64,000 bases of DNA. Source: Candidatus Gastranaerophilales bacterium (GTDB lineage: Bacteria > Cyanobacteriota > Vampirovibrionia > Gastranaerophilales > Gastranaerophilaceae). The notes beneath the pieces were generated by a model. That model made no database searches. It had not been told where the DNA came from and saw only the letters and a program-made list of their open reading frames with translations. The stretch spans positions 1 to 64,000 of the forward strand of contig CALVHD010000001.1 of the NCBI GenBank assembly GCA_944327245.1, written 5' to 3'. This document shows, piece by piece, positions 1-7,627 of the stretch; the stretch's first letter is position 1, and each line of letters opens with the position of its first letter. A program made the position numbers and the translations under genes.

Positions 1-155
1 TGAATAGCAGCATAAGAGCGAATAACTTCTCCTTCAATTTCGGAAATTCCAACTATTTCAAAAGGAATACCAATATTGCGAAGAGCCATTCGTTGGCTAC
101 CATATCCTGCAAAAGCTTCAAAAACTCTTAATTTTTTATTTTTGCCTTCTCCCAT
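1..155 (-). CDS. DNA (cytosine-5)-methyltransferase, N-terminal fragment (runs off left edge)
   Basis: The reverse strand from ATG at 155 reads MGEGKNKKLRVFEAFAGYGS and continues QRMALRNIGIPFEIVGISEI to the window edge. The segment LRVFEAFAGYGSQRMAL is motif I (SAM binding, FxGxG) of C5-methyltransferases, and the following VGISEIE corresponds to motif II. Such enzymes transfer methyl from SAM to cytosine, usually as part of a restriction-modification system. Only about 51 residues are present, so motif IV (PCQ) and the target domain cannot be checked. It diverges from the unknown 687-aa gene at 226, the usual layout for a modification gene next to its partner. The family call is sound; the restriction-system role is inference. 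Confidence 0.8.
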   Translation of the reverse strand, partial: MGEGKNKKLRVFEAFAGYGSQRMALRNIGIPFEIVGISEIEGEVIRSYAAI

Positions 156-225
156 GCTGATTTTATTTTACTATAAAAAGTTAAAATATTAAAAAAAACT
201 TAATTTTTATTTGTTGATAATAAAC

Positions 226-2289
226 ATGGCATACAATCATGACTATAAACTAAGAATTGTGGAGGGATTTGTGAACGATATCTATAAAAAATTATATTAT
301 GTACCATTACCAAGCTTGAAAGAATGTTTAAAAAAATATATTAAAGAAGAAGAACAGCAATTAAAAATTGATAAATATTCAAAAGCAGAAACTATAAGTA
401 AATTTAGAACTTTAAATTTATCTTCAGAGATAATAGAAAAAATTTACAATCAGTATAAGTTAGGGAAAAATTTATCATTTCAACTATTTTATTCAGATCA
501 ACCATTATCAAACTTTGATTTTAGCTTAGAAAAATGGAATTCAGAAATTACTATATATGATCTTACACATATAAAGTATGAAAATTTACCTAAAATTAAG
601 AATATATATTTTTCTGATGTGGAAGATATTGCAGGTGAGATAAAAGAAATAAGTTATAAATATCATATTTTGCATAAATATTTTAATGATAAAGAAAATG
701 AAGAACCTTCTTATATATACGAAACTCAATATGGTTTTTTATGGATAAATACAAAAAACAACTATGTCGTGATTATTGCAAAAGAAGAAAAAGTGGCACA
801 ATTTATTCAGCAACAATTTAAAAAGCTTTTTAATGTACAATTATCACAACCTCAATTAACAAAAGAAACATTAAATAGAATTTTCCTTAAAGAAAATACC
901 AAATCTGCAACATATACAGAACCAACAGGATTGACAACCAAATTATCTTTTGCGTCTTCTGCAGGAGACTACTATAATAATAATCAAGATAATATTATTG
1001 ATAAGTTTGAAGAAGCTGGAATTAGAAAAGCAATTGCTAGGTACAATGAAACAGTTATTCCAGAAGATCTTTCAAGTAAATCTGTGATTTCTGTAAATGC
1101 AGATAAGTGTAAAATTAGTATAATGAAAACATATTCTACTGATCAAATTAGATCTTGGGGACAAAATAAATTTGGTCAAATTACAGATGAACTTAATAGT
1201 ATAAAAACTTCCGATATAACAACGTATTTTAATGTTTTTGCAAAAAGTATCTTATCTGATTTTCATATGTCCAAAAACGAAATCAATTTTATAAAAGCTA
1301 TATCGTCATCGTTATATAATGCTCTATTAAAAAAAGAAAATTGTGAAATCCCAATTGTTGGAGTAGATTATGACAGTGTTAAACTATCGAAATTTTTTAA
1401 CGTAGTACCATTATATGACTGTCCATCATGTAATACTCAACATTATGCGAAATGTTATTATTGTGAAAATGATTTAGTGTGGAATGAAAAATTTTATTGT
1501 AAAAATTGTAAAAAAGAATATGGGCCAAAAGTATTTTTAAAATGTGACAATAATGGTATAGCTAATGAATTAAATATATATAATTCAATAACATTAATAC
1601 CTAATTCTTTTTTCATAGATATTTTATCAAAATTTATTATTCAATCGGGATTAATGTATAATGTTAAACAATATCATTTTTATATTAAAAATAATATTTT
1701 ATTTTTCTACAAGAGTACAAATGAAATAGAATATTCTTTAACAGATATATCAATATTTAAAGATTTATGCATCAATTTACAAAATGAAAATATAAATGAA
1801 TATAATCTTTTGAAAAGAGAATGCATCAATTTTCCAGAAAAATGTAAAACTCCCAAAAAGTCTGATTGTCAAAATTGTAAAAATGAAAATGCAAAGTATT
1901 GTTTGATGAAAATGTTTTCATATATAATTCCTTCCTATAAGCCACAACCCCATAAAGGAAATGAATATGGTGATGCATCTTTTGTTGCAGACATAAATGG
2001 GAATCAAAAAATAATAAAAGTGATAATGAAAAGATATGAAGAAAATGGACCTGCACTAATTTCAAAAGGTGCAGGTCGAGAAATCATAATTCAGGTTATA
2101 ACACAGTATTTGCGTGATGCAAGCAAGCCTGTGTTAGCTATTTTAATTCCATCTGGAATAGATGCGTCATTAAAACAAGATATTAGAAGTCTTGTAGGCT
2201 TTGTAAAAGGTAAAGTTATATTTATTGAAGAACAAGAATATGTAGCTTTATACAAAATGGCAAAATCAAACGGTTTTAAATTAGTATAA
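226..2289 (+). CDS. Unknown Cys-rich protein, possible restriction/defence partner of the methyltransferase
   Basis: This 687-aa protein belongs to no family I recognise. ATG 226 is preferred over an upstream in-frame TTG at 211. The first 260 residues are charged and Lys-rich. The middle contains a Cys cluster resembling two zinc ribbons (CPSC, then CYYC, then CKNC, then a single C; about residues 411-450). A second cluster lies near residues 538-562 (CINFPEKC, DCQNCKNENAKYC). The last 100 residues look like an alpha/beta nucleotide- or nuclease-type fold: GDASFVAD, then KIIKVIMKR, then hydrophobic strands ending VIFIEEQEYVALYKMA. The gene diverges from a C5-methyltransferase 70 bp away, so a restriction enzyme or other defence effector is a reasonable guess, but no catalytic PD-(D/E)xK motif is certain. 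Confidence 0.6.
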   Translation: MAYNHDYKLRIVEGFVNDIYKKLYYVPLPSLKECLKKYIKEEEQQLKIDKYSKAETISKFRTLNLSSEIIEKIYNQYKLGKNLSFQLFYSDQPLSNFDFSLEKWNSEITIYDLTHIKYENLPKIKNIYFSDVEDIAGEIKEISYKYHILHKYFNDKENEEPSYIYETQYGFLWINTKNNYVVIIAKEEKVAQFIQQQFKKLFNVQLSQPQLTKETLNRIFLKENTKSATYTEPTGLTTKLSFASSAGDYYNNNQDNIIDKFEEAGIRKAIARYNETVIPEDLSSKSVISVNADKCKISIMKTYSTDQIRSWGQNKFGQITDELNSIKTSDITTYFNVFAKSILSDFHMSKNEINFIKAISSSLYNALLKKENCEIPIVGVDYDSVKLSKFFNVVPLYDCPSCNTQHYAKCYYCENDLVWNEKFYCKNCKKEYGPKVFLKCDNNGIANELNIYNSITLIPNSFFIDILSKFIIQSGLMYNVKQYHFYIKNNILFFYKSTNEIEYSLTDISIFKDLCINLQNENINEYNLLKRECINFPEKCKTPKKSDCQNCKNENAKYCLMKMFSYIIPSYKPQPHKGNEYGDASFVADINGNQKIIKVIMKRYEENGPALISKGAGREIIIQVITQYLRDASKPVLAILIPSGIDASLKQDIRSLVGFVKGKVIFIEEQEYVALYKMAKSNGFKLV

Positions 2290-2380
2290 TTTTAAACTTT
2301 TCAACAAATATTAACTATAAAAAAATAAATTATAGGTAAAATTAGAATAAAATGAAAAAATCTATCTAGCTATTGTTCTA

Positions 2381-2428
2381 TTTTTCTCAAACTACCCTGT
2401 CACTTTTTCTCAAACTTGGTGTCACTTT
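2381..2428. repeat. Tandem TTTTTCTCAAAC...TGTCAC repeat, possible IS end remnant
   Basis: Two adjacent copies about 23 bp apart share TTTTTCTCAAAC followed by a GTCACTTT block. Multiple short terminal repeats of this type are known at ends of IS21-like elements; no transposase is present. The rest of the gene-free stretch 2290-2484 shows nothing else I recognise. Confidence 0.35.
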
Positions 2429-2484
2429 ACAGAATGATAGACGGGGTTTGGATTTTATTTTAATATCAGAATAAAAAACGCATT

Positions 2485-2513
2485 AAAAAAGAGCCTTTTG
2501 AAGGCTCTTTTTT
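2485..2513. terminator. Rho-independent terminator downstream of tRNA-Ala
   Basis: GAGCCTT-TTG-AAGGCTC stem flanked by A6 and T6, so it can act in both directions. On the minus strand it lies 2 nt beyond the tRNA 3' end. Confidence 0.8.
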
Positions 2514-2515
2514 AA

Positions 2516-2591
2516 TGGTGGAGGTTAGGAGATTCGAACTCCTGACCCCCTGCGTGCAAAGCAGGTGCTCTACCAGCTGAGCTAAACCCCC
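2516..2591 (-). tRNA. tRNA-Ala (anticodon TGC)
   Basis: The reverse complement folds into a 76-nt cloverleaf. The acceptor stem is GGGGGTT/AACCTCC, the D-arm starts TTAGCTCAGC, the anticodon stem CCTGC/GCAGG encloses the loop TTTGCAC with anticodon TGC, and the T-arm contains GTTCGAATC. The CCA end is encoded. A terminator follows directly. Confidence 0.97.
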
Positions 2592-2658
2592 ATAGATTTT
2601 ATGGACAGTTTTGATAGTACATTAAACAAAAAAAATAATCAAGCATTTTTTTTAATTA

Positions 2659-2667
2659 TGTTAAGAT
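2659..2667 (+). promoter_or_regulatory. Extended -10 of a probably leaderless promoter
   Basis: TGT-TAAGAT ends 6 nt before the ATG of the glycosyltransferase at 2674, which has no Shine-Dalgarno sequence. Transcription would start at or next to the start codon. Confidence 0.5.
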
Positions 2668-2673
2668 AAACTC

Positions 2674-3648
2674 ATGGTTATTCAAAATCAATTAATAAAA
2701 TTTCCAAAAATAAGTATTATTATAACCTATTACAATCTCGGCGGATACATTAAGGATTGTATTAGAAGTATTTTAAATCAAACTTATCAAAATTTTGAAA
2801 TTGTAGTGGTTAATGATTATTCTAATGAAGAAAATACCAAAATTTTAAATAGTATCAAAAATGAAAAAGTAAAAATAATAAACTTGAAAGAAAACCTTGG
2901 TCAATTGGGTGCTTTTTTGGTTGGACTGGAAAATTCTGATGGTGAGTTCATTTGCAGTGTTGATGCTGATGATATCTTGCTTCCAAATTATCTTAAAACA
3001 CTTTTGTGTGTACATTTAAATCAAAATGCGGCTCTTGTTTCTTGTGCTTGCGGGGAAATTAATTCAAGCGGAGAAATAATATCTCTAAATTATGTTTCAA
3101 ATCCTGTCAAGATTAAACAAGACAAAATTAATTATTCGGATATTGAGAAAATCTTTAACGATAAAGAAGATTTCGAGCTTGAACACTTGTCAATAAAAAA
3201 ACTTCCTTTTGGAATGTGGGGCTGGACTCCAATGACATCAGGCATGTTTAGAAGAACTTCATTAAATATTTTAAAATACTATCCTGATATAAAATACTGG
3301 AAAATTGGCGCAGATAAAGTTATTTTTTCTTTTTTACACTTAATTGGCGGCTCTATAAATATTTCGGCAGTTTGTTTTTTATACAGGCACCATGAAAAAA
3401 ATTCTACACAGAATGCTCTAACATATGGAAATAAGAGATATATTAGTGAAGATTATGTTGGAAAATTAATTAATTGGAATAAAAAAATTCGCCTTGATGC
3501 AATTAAAATGTTTATTTTAAAAAGAAAAGAACTAATTAAAGAATTTAATAAAGTAAATTATTATAAAATGTTTAAAGACGTAATATTTTGCATTAATATT
3601 AAATTATGCGCAAAAGCATTAAAAACTCTTGCGCATAAAATAATTTAA
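2674..3648 (+). CDS. Family 2 glycosyltransferase (GT-A fold)
   Basis: The 324-aa protein starts its GT2 domain near residue 12 with ISIIITYYNLGGYIKDCIRSI, followed by LNQTYQNFEIVVVNDYS and the nucleotide-sugar/metal motif VDADD near residue 97 (CSVDADDILLPNYL). These are hallmarks of inverting GT-A enzymes that move a sugar from a nucleotide donor to a cell-surface polymer or lipid. There is no transmembrane segment, so it is cytosolic or peripheral. It is monocistronic between tRNA-Ala and a convergent small gene, and its 3' end contains a strong inverted repeat. No Shine-Dalgarno precedes the ATG; an extended -10 lies 6 nt upstream. Donor and acceptor cannot be predicted. Confidence 0.9.
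   Translation: MVIQNQLIKFPKISIIITYYNLGGYIKDCIRSILNQTYQNFEIVVVNDYSNEENTKILNSIKNEKVKIINLKENLGQLGAFLVGLENSDGEFICSVDADDILLPNYLKTLLCVHLNQNAALVSCACGEINSSGEIISLNYVSNPVKIKQDKINYSDIEKIFNDKEDFELEHLSIKKLPFGMWGWTPMTSGMFRRTSLNILKYYPDIKYWKIGADKVIFSFLHLIGGSINISAVCFLYRHHEKNSTQNALTYGNKRYISEDYVGKLINWNKKIRLDAIKMFILKRKELIKEFNKVNYYKMFKDVIFCINIKLCAKALKTLAHKII
3604..3638. terminator. Stem-loop inside the 3' end of the glycosyltransferase gene
   Basis: A perfect 10-bp inverted repeat, TTATGCGCAA and TTGCGCATAA, lies between the convergent genes ending at 3648 and 3665. T-tracts are weak, so termination is plausible but not certain. Confidence 0.4.
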
Positions 3649-3664
3649 TCTACAACAACACAAT

Positions 3665-3868
3665 TTAAGCGATAACGTCCAATTTACGTCCGGCTCCTTG
3701 CATAGGAATTTGCTTATTCATTTTAGGAGATGACATATTGGTAACAATGCCGTTTTGCTTTTGTGCGGTTTTTTGGTTTTTATCAAGTTCAGCATTATAT
3801 GAGTCACGTGCGCTGTGAACATCATTAGCTTTAAATGATAGAAAACTCGGACGAAGATTTGAAATCAT
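3665..3868 (-). CDS. Small unknown protein with N-terminal FKAN motif
   Basis: The 67-aa protein is polar and basic, rich in Asn, Lys, Gln and Ser, with no signal peptide or membrane segment. A strong Shine-Dalgarno (AAGGAG) precedes the ATG at 3868, and an extended -10 promoter lies about 70 nt upstream, so it is very probably a real gene. Near its N-terminus it has SFKAN, similar to the RFKAG of the 96-aa protein at 51662-51952. Function unknown. Confidence 0.7.
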   Translation of the reverse strand: MISNLRPSFLSFKANDVHSARDSYNAELDKNQKTAQKQNGIVTNMSSPKMNKQIPMQGAGRKLDVIA

Positions 3869-3934
3869 GTACTTATCTCCTTACAACACAAATATACAAA
3901 ACACATACAAAGCAAAAATTGCTTTAACACAGAT

Positions 3935-3944
3935 GATTATATCA
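3935..3944 (-). promoter_or_regulatory. Extended -10 promoter of the 67-aa gene
   Basis: The minus strand reads TGATATAATC, identical to the -10 elements of tmRNA (6649-6658) and dinD (7601-7610). It leaves a leader of about 65 nt carrying AAGGAG. Confidence 0.6.
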
Positions 3945-3996
3945 TATTTTTTTACAAAAACAAAATAGTTCTTTTGGCGTAAAAATAGTTAATATT

Positions 3997-6156
3997 TTAA
4001 ATTTTAGTATCTAGAGCAAAGAAGTCATTGCCATTTTGCGTTTTTTTGTGAATTGTTTTTATTCCGTCTTTTATTGTTTCATTTATTTTTTCGCCTTTTT
4101 TTCTGACTATTCTTGTTTTTTCGGGAATTGAAAATGCATCAAACAAGGTTAAGTTATCGCCGTTTTTTGTAACTTTCATAATTTCTTTTATTTTAGATGC
4201 TTCTTTTAGGATTGTATTAATTATTCTGGATGGTAATTTTTCTTCCGGTTGTTTCATTGTAGTGCTGTTTAAAATTTTAACAATAGGACTTGAATCTGAT
4301 ATTTTTACCTCAAGCCTTTCTTGAATGTTGCCTTTGTTGGGGCTGGTTCTTGTGTAGACTTTTTTAGTGAAATTATTTGCTTTTTCGTCTCCAATAACAC
4401 TTTCTTGTATAAGCCCGTCTTTAAAAGTTAGAGAAATTTGTTTTCCTGATTTTAGGGTGTCAACTATGGTTCCGCTAAATTTTTCATTGGTAGTTTTATC
4501 ATATGCAAAAGTTTGTAGTCCTTGCGCATTTTTAGAGAAGTAGATGCTGCTTAAATTATTTTTTTCAAGCGGAGACATAACAAGAGTTTGTCCTTTTAGG
4601 GTTGGACTGTTGCCTATTGAACCGTTAAGCATATCTATTAAACCTTGTATTTCTTTTGTTTTTTCATCTGCGCTTTGAGTTTCTACGGTTGCTGCTGCAG
4701 GGGCCGCTTGGGGAGCTTGTTGTGATGATAATACAGTATTTTTCGTTGTGGTTTGCGGTATTTGATATACAGTTTTTTGTCGAGTTATTTTAGTTGGTAC
4801 GTGGGGTTGACCTGTTTTTTTCGGTAAAGTTTGAAGCACAGATTCTGTTTTTGAGCCGGATTTCGCTGTTGCAGAAGTTTGCGAAGCTGCTGTTGCGGCA
4901 TTTTGTATAATTTCTTGAATTTGAAATATTCCTTTATTCAGTTCAGTTTGGATTATGGCTTTGGAATCTTGAGTTGTTTTATCTGATGTAGCTGTTATTG
5001 CGTTTATGGCTGAACTTGAAATATCGTTAATTTGTTCCAATAATCTTTGATAATTTTCGGAGTTTTTTAAAGCTGCATTTTGAGAAAGTTCTTCAATGGC
5101 TCTTTTTGAATATTCATGTATTGATTGTATAGCTTCTTTTGGTGAATATTCGCCTAATTTATCAACATTTGCCTGCAGCTCTATTTTTATTTTTCCGAGT
5201 TTTTGGAGCATTTCTGTTATAGCATTTTTTTCTTGAATTAATTTATCTATTTGTTCAGAGTATGAACTTTGTGCACTTGTTATTTTTTGTGTTGCAATAT
5301 CAAGAGAATGGACTTTTGCTTCAAATTTACTTAATTGTGCTTCTAAGGCAGTATTTAGTTTTTCTATTGCTTCAATTGAAGTTTGTTCAAGTTTATTTTG
5401 AGTGCGCGTGCCGGTTTGAGTTATTAATCTTGAAGCTTCTTCAATAGTTTGTGCTGCTTCTTGATATAAATATGTTCTTGAAGCAATATTGCTGGTTGCC
5501 GTTTGAGATAGTTTATTTGTTTCTGTTTCAATTTGCCTTAAAATTGACATCAACTTATCAGATAAAAATACTGCTTGATCAGACATTTCGTCTTGTGCAA
5601 ATTTTAGGCTTGTGCTTACTGTTTTTGTTATTTGACTAAGTTGAGCATCAATATTTAGCGACATTTTAGTTTGCTGTGATTTTTGTATTGCTTGTTGAAG
5701 TTCATTCATTAAATTTTGCAATTTGCCTAATTCATTTGAATGGGCGGTTTTTGAATTTTGCAATTCTGAACTTAGAGCACTTAGCGCTTTTTGTATTTTT
5801 TTTAGTTCTTCTGAGTTTAAATTGTTTGCTATATTTTCTTGTGTTTTTTGGAGCAGTTTTTCAACCTGACCTGTGAGCTCATTAATATACTTTGTAGATT
5901 TTCCAACATTAGATATTGATGCAAAAGCCAATAACAAAGCACCAAAAGATGATATCATAAATATCGGATTAATTACTGTTGCGCTATTTTGTTTTAAAGG
6001 GGTTAAAGCGTGTGAATCGATTGCTTGATTATTGTTTAATGCCTTGGCCGTGCCGTTATTGTAGCTGGCAGTGAGTTGATTTTGACGCACGGCGGAATTG
6101 GGGTTGTTTTGTAGAACAAGTTTAATTAAAGGACTGCTTGTGGATACATTTTGCAT
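3997..6156 (-). CDS. Large coiled-coil membrane-anchored protein of unknown function
   Basis: The 719-aa protein has a polar Asn/Gln-rich N-terminus, one hydrophobic segment near residues 62-82 (INPIFMISSFGALLLAFASI), and a long predicted coiled coil to about residue 430 rich in Gln, Ala, Ser and Thr. A Pro/Ala/Gln linker (about 430-500) and a beta-rich C-terminal region of about 200 residues with FSGTIVDTLKSGKQISLTFKDG follow. The layout suggests a membrane-tethered rod or an axial-like protein. A GGAG Shine-Dalgarno precedes ATG 6156. The gene lies downstream of the thioredoxin-like gene on the same strand, with a hairpin in the gap. I recognise no family. Confidence 0.7.
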   Translation of the reverse strand: MQNVSTSSPLIKLVLQNNPNSAVRQNQLTASYNNGTAKALNNNQAIDSHALTPLKQNSATVINPIFMISSFGALLLAFASISNVGKSTKYINELTGQVEKLLQKTQENIANNLNSEELKKIQKALSALSSELQNSKTAHSNELGKLQNLMNELQQAIQKSQQTKMSLNIDAQLSQITKTVSTSLKFAQDEMSDQAVFLSDKLMSILRQIETETNKLSQTATSNIASRTYLYQEAAQTIEEASRLITQTGTRTQNKLEQTSIEAIEKLNTALEAQLSKFEAKVHSLDIATQKITSAQSSYSEQIDKLIQEKNAITEMLQKLGKIKIELQANVDKLGEYSPKEAIQSIHEYSKRAIEELSQNAALKNSENYQRLLEQINDISSSAINAITATSDKTTQDSKAIIQTELNKGIFQIQEIIQNAATAASQTSATAKSGSKTESVLQTLPKKTGQPHVPTKITRQKTVYQIPQTTTKNTVLSSQQAPQAAPAAATVETQSADEKTKEIQGLIDMLNGSIGNSPTLKGQTLVMSPLEKNNLSSIYFSKNAQGLQTFAYDKTTNEKFSGTIVDTLKSGKQISLTFKDGLIQESVIGDEKANNFTKKVYTRTSPNKGNIQERLEVKISDSSPIVKILNSTTMKQPEEKLPSRIINTILKEASKIKEIMKVTKNGDNLTLFDAFSIPEKTRIVRKKGEKINETIKDGIKTIHKKTQNGNDFFALDTKI

Positions 6157-6171
6157 TTTTTAATCTCCATT

Positions 6172-6216
6172 TTGAGCATTCACACACATAATTTGGTTAT
6201 ATGTAGAAATGCTCAA
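6172..6216 (-). promoter_or_regulatory. Leader stem-loop before the coiled-coil gene
   Basis: TTGAGCATT and AATGCTCAA form a 9-bp stem with a partly paired interior, between the thioredoxin stop and the Shine-Dalgarno of the 719-aa gene. There is no T-tract, so it may be an mRNA-stability or attenuation element. Confidence 0.35.
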
Positions 6217-6250
6217 GGAAATTAAAAATTTACTCAAAATTTACAAAAAT

Positions 6251-6553
6251 TTACATATGTGCCGTAAGTCGATTTAAAAGTTGGCTTTTGGTGTGGTATC
6301 CTGCAAATTGAGCTTCAACTTTTCCGTTTTTAAATAATATAAAACTTGGAAAACCTCCAATGCCATATTCTTGTGCAATTTTTGTGTGTTTATCACAATC
6401 AAGCTTTCCTATCCAAAAGCCGTTATCGCTTAAATCCTTCAAAACAATATCTTGATTTTGGCAATATTTACACCATGTTGTATAAAAATCAACAAGCTTT
6501 AATCCGTTTTGCGTTTCATTTTTGAAATTATTTTCATCCAATTCTACAAACAT
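6251..6553 (-). CDS. Thioredoxin-fold protein (CxxC)
   Basis: The 100-aa protein matches the length of a minimal thioredoxin. It has the active site WCKYC (Cys28 and Cys31) after strand VDFYTT, and the cis-proline motif GGFPSFILF (Pro69). The active-site pair is KY rather than the GP of classical thioredoxin, so redox potential and partners may differ; a thioredoxin or a specialised disulfide reductase is possible. There is no signal peptide, so it is cytoplasmic. The gene is expressed away from tmRNA and followed by the coiled-coil gene. The start is supported by AAAGGAGG just upstream. Confidence 0.88.
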   Translation of the reverse strand: MFVELDENNFKNETQNGLKLVDFYTTWCKYCQNQDIVLKDLSDNGFWIGKLDCDKHTKIAQEYGIGGFPSFILFKNGKVEAQFAGYHTKSQLLNRLTAHM

Positions 6554-6629
6554 TTTTCCTCCTTTTTTAGAATTATATACTATTGTTTAAATTTGTTCAT
6601 CATTCTTTTTTGAAACAGGCGTATATATC

Positions 6630-6657
6630 TTGAAAACATTGGCTTAAGTGATATAAT
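6630..6657 (+). promoter_or_regulatory. Promoter of tmRNA
   Basis: TTGAAA (6630-6635), a 16-bp spacer and TATAAT (6652-6657), extended by TGA. It puts the transcript start some 24 nt before the mature tmRNA 5' end. Confidence 0.8.
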
Positions 6658-6687
6658 CTATATTAGGCACATTGAAAATAAGATTAT

Positions 6688-7072
6688 GGGGATGTAACGG
6701 TTTCGACGGGGTGAAGTTTATCGTTGCGGTTGCATTTCAAGCTGAATAACTTGTTAAACTTTTCAAAAAAATAAACGCAAATAACGTTGTAAAAGCTGAT
6801 TTTGCTCCTAGAGCAATCGCTGCATAATAGCGACAGCCACTCTATACGCCCAACTTGCCGGTTTATAGGGTAAATTATGCAAGTCGTAGTTTATGTTTTC
6901 ATCAGCGGCGTGAATTATGTATTTAGTTGATGAAGTTGGCAATCTTTAAAATTGCCTATGGGTTTAGTTGAAGGTTGCGGTAATTTTCCTTTAAATCCAA
7001 GATAAAGTGCCTATGAATGTAGATATCGTCTCGGTATCATTTCGGACGCGAGTTCGACTCTCGCCATCTCCA
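6688..7072 (+). ncRNA. ssrA: tmRNA (SsrA), one-piece
   Basis: The 5' end GGGGATGTAACGGTTTCGAC and the 3' end GTTCGACTCTCGCCATCTCCA form the alanine-tRNA-like domain, with acceptor pairing GGGGATG/CATCTCC. The tag frame starts with GCA at 6777 and encodes ANNVVKADFAPRAIAA, stopping at TAA 6825-6827. Tag ending AA and start ANN are typical for ClpXP-type degradation signals. CCA is not encoded. It rescues stalled ribosomes together with SmpB, which is not in this window. The 3' end is partly repeated at 7241-7256. Confidence 0.97.
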
Positions 7073-7077
7073 ATAAT

Positions 7078-7108
7078 AAAAAAAGACTACTTTATGTAGT
7101 CTTTTTTT
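7078..7108 (+). terminator. Terminator of tmRNA
   Basis: GACTAC-TTTAT-GTAGTC stem with preceding A7 and following T7, 5 nt after the mature 3' end. Confidence 0.85.
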
Positions 7109-7130
7109 ATTATTCAGATTTTAGGAATTG

Positions 7131-7218
7131 AACTCGCACAAGCCCAGTGGCTTGTAGCGAGTTTGAGCGCGAGTGAGCTGAGGGCAAAAACTCAAAGCGT
7201 TGAGCTTTGAGTATGCCC
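7131..7218. repeat. Two nested hairpins in the gap after tmRNA
   Basis: Hairpin one (7131-7163) pairs AACTCGC and ACAAGCC with GGCTTGT and GCGAGTT. Hairpin two (7182-7218) pairs GGGCA and CTCAAAGC with GCTTTGAG and TGCCC. Shorter self-complementary words follow. The style, each word followed by its inverse, resembles the tandem repeat at 8583-8962 without sharing its sequence. Confidence 0.6.
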
Positions 7219-7240
7219 GTTAAACGCGAACGAGCAAGAC

Positions 7241-7256
7241 ACTCTCGCCATCTCCA
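7241..7256 (+). repeat. Second copy of the tmRNA 3' end (att-like)
   Basis: ACTCTCGCCATCTCCA repeats bases 7057-7072 exactly, 184 bp downstream. Duplicated tRNA or tmRNA 3' ends are the usual trace of integrase-mediated insertion. No integrase is present between the copies or nearby. Confidence 0.6.
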
Positions 7257-7289
7257 GTTAATTTCAAAAAATAATACAACCTTGAAAAG

Positions 7290-7313
7290 CCTGTAAAGAC
7301 AATACTTTGCAGG
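7290..7313 (-). terminator. Possible terminator of the 69-aa gene
   Basis: CCTGCAAAG and CTTTACAGG form a 9-bp stem (one G-T pair) on the minus strand, followed by only a short T run. It lies 30 bp beyond the stop codon at 7344. Confidence 0.35.
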
Positions 7314-7343
7314 ATTTTATATTTTGCAATAAAATTTTTATTT

Positions 7344-7553
7344 TTATTCATTTGGCGAAAAGTCTTCTATTTGCTGCATTTGACGAGTTCGAGTCCCCTC
7401 AAGGTATTTTATTACATCTTCATTATCTTTAAAATATTCTTTAACGTACCACCATGCAAGCAAATCATAGAATTTTGTTTTTCTGTATTCTATTTCTTCT
7501 TTACTTGCCTTTTTTGTCGGTATTTTGATAATAAGTCCAATTTTCTTTGTCAT
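7344..7553 (-). CDS. Small unknown basic protein
   Basis: The 69-aa protein is Lys-rich and starts MTKKIGLIIKIPTKKASKEE, followed by a region with aromatic residues (FYDLLAWWYVKEYF) and ending EDFSPNE. A good Shine-Dalgarno (AAAGGA) precedes ATG 7553, which supports translation. It diverges from dinD with 74 bp between, in the accessory patch after tmRNA. No domain recognised. Confidence 0.6.
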   Translation of the reverse strand: MTKKIGLIIKIPTKKASKEEIEYRKTKFYDLLAWWYVKEYFKDNEDVIKYLEGTRTRQMQQIEDFSPNE

Positions 7554-7600
7554 AATTTATTCCTTTCTTGTTTATTACCAATAATTAATGTTAAAAGTTA

Positions 7601-7610
7601 TGATATAATC
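7601..7610 (+). promoter_or_regulatory. Extended -10 promoter of dinD
   Basis: TGATATAATC lies 17 bp before ATG 7628. No clear -35 is seen, consistent with an extended -10 promoter. I see no obvious LexA-type palindrome. Confidence 0.6.
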
Positions 7611-7627
7611 AAATAAAAGGGGAGAAT

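Noticed and set aside
7378-7410. A tRNA T-arm-like string (GAGTTCGAGTCCC) downstream of tmRNA
   Set aside because: It lies inside the coding region of the 69-aa gene, and no D-arm or acceptor stem can be paired around it.
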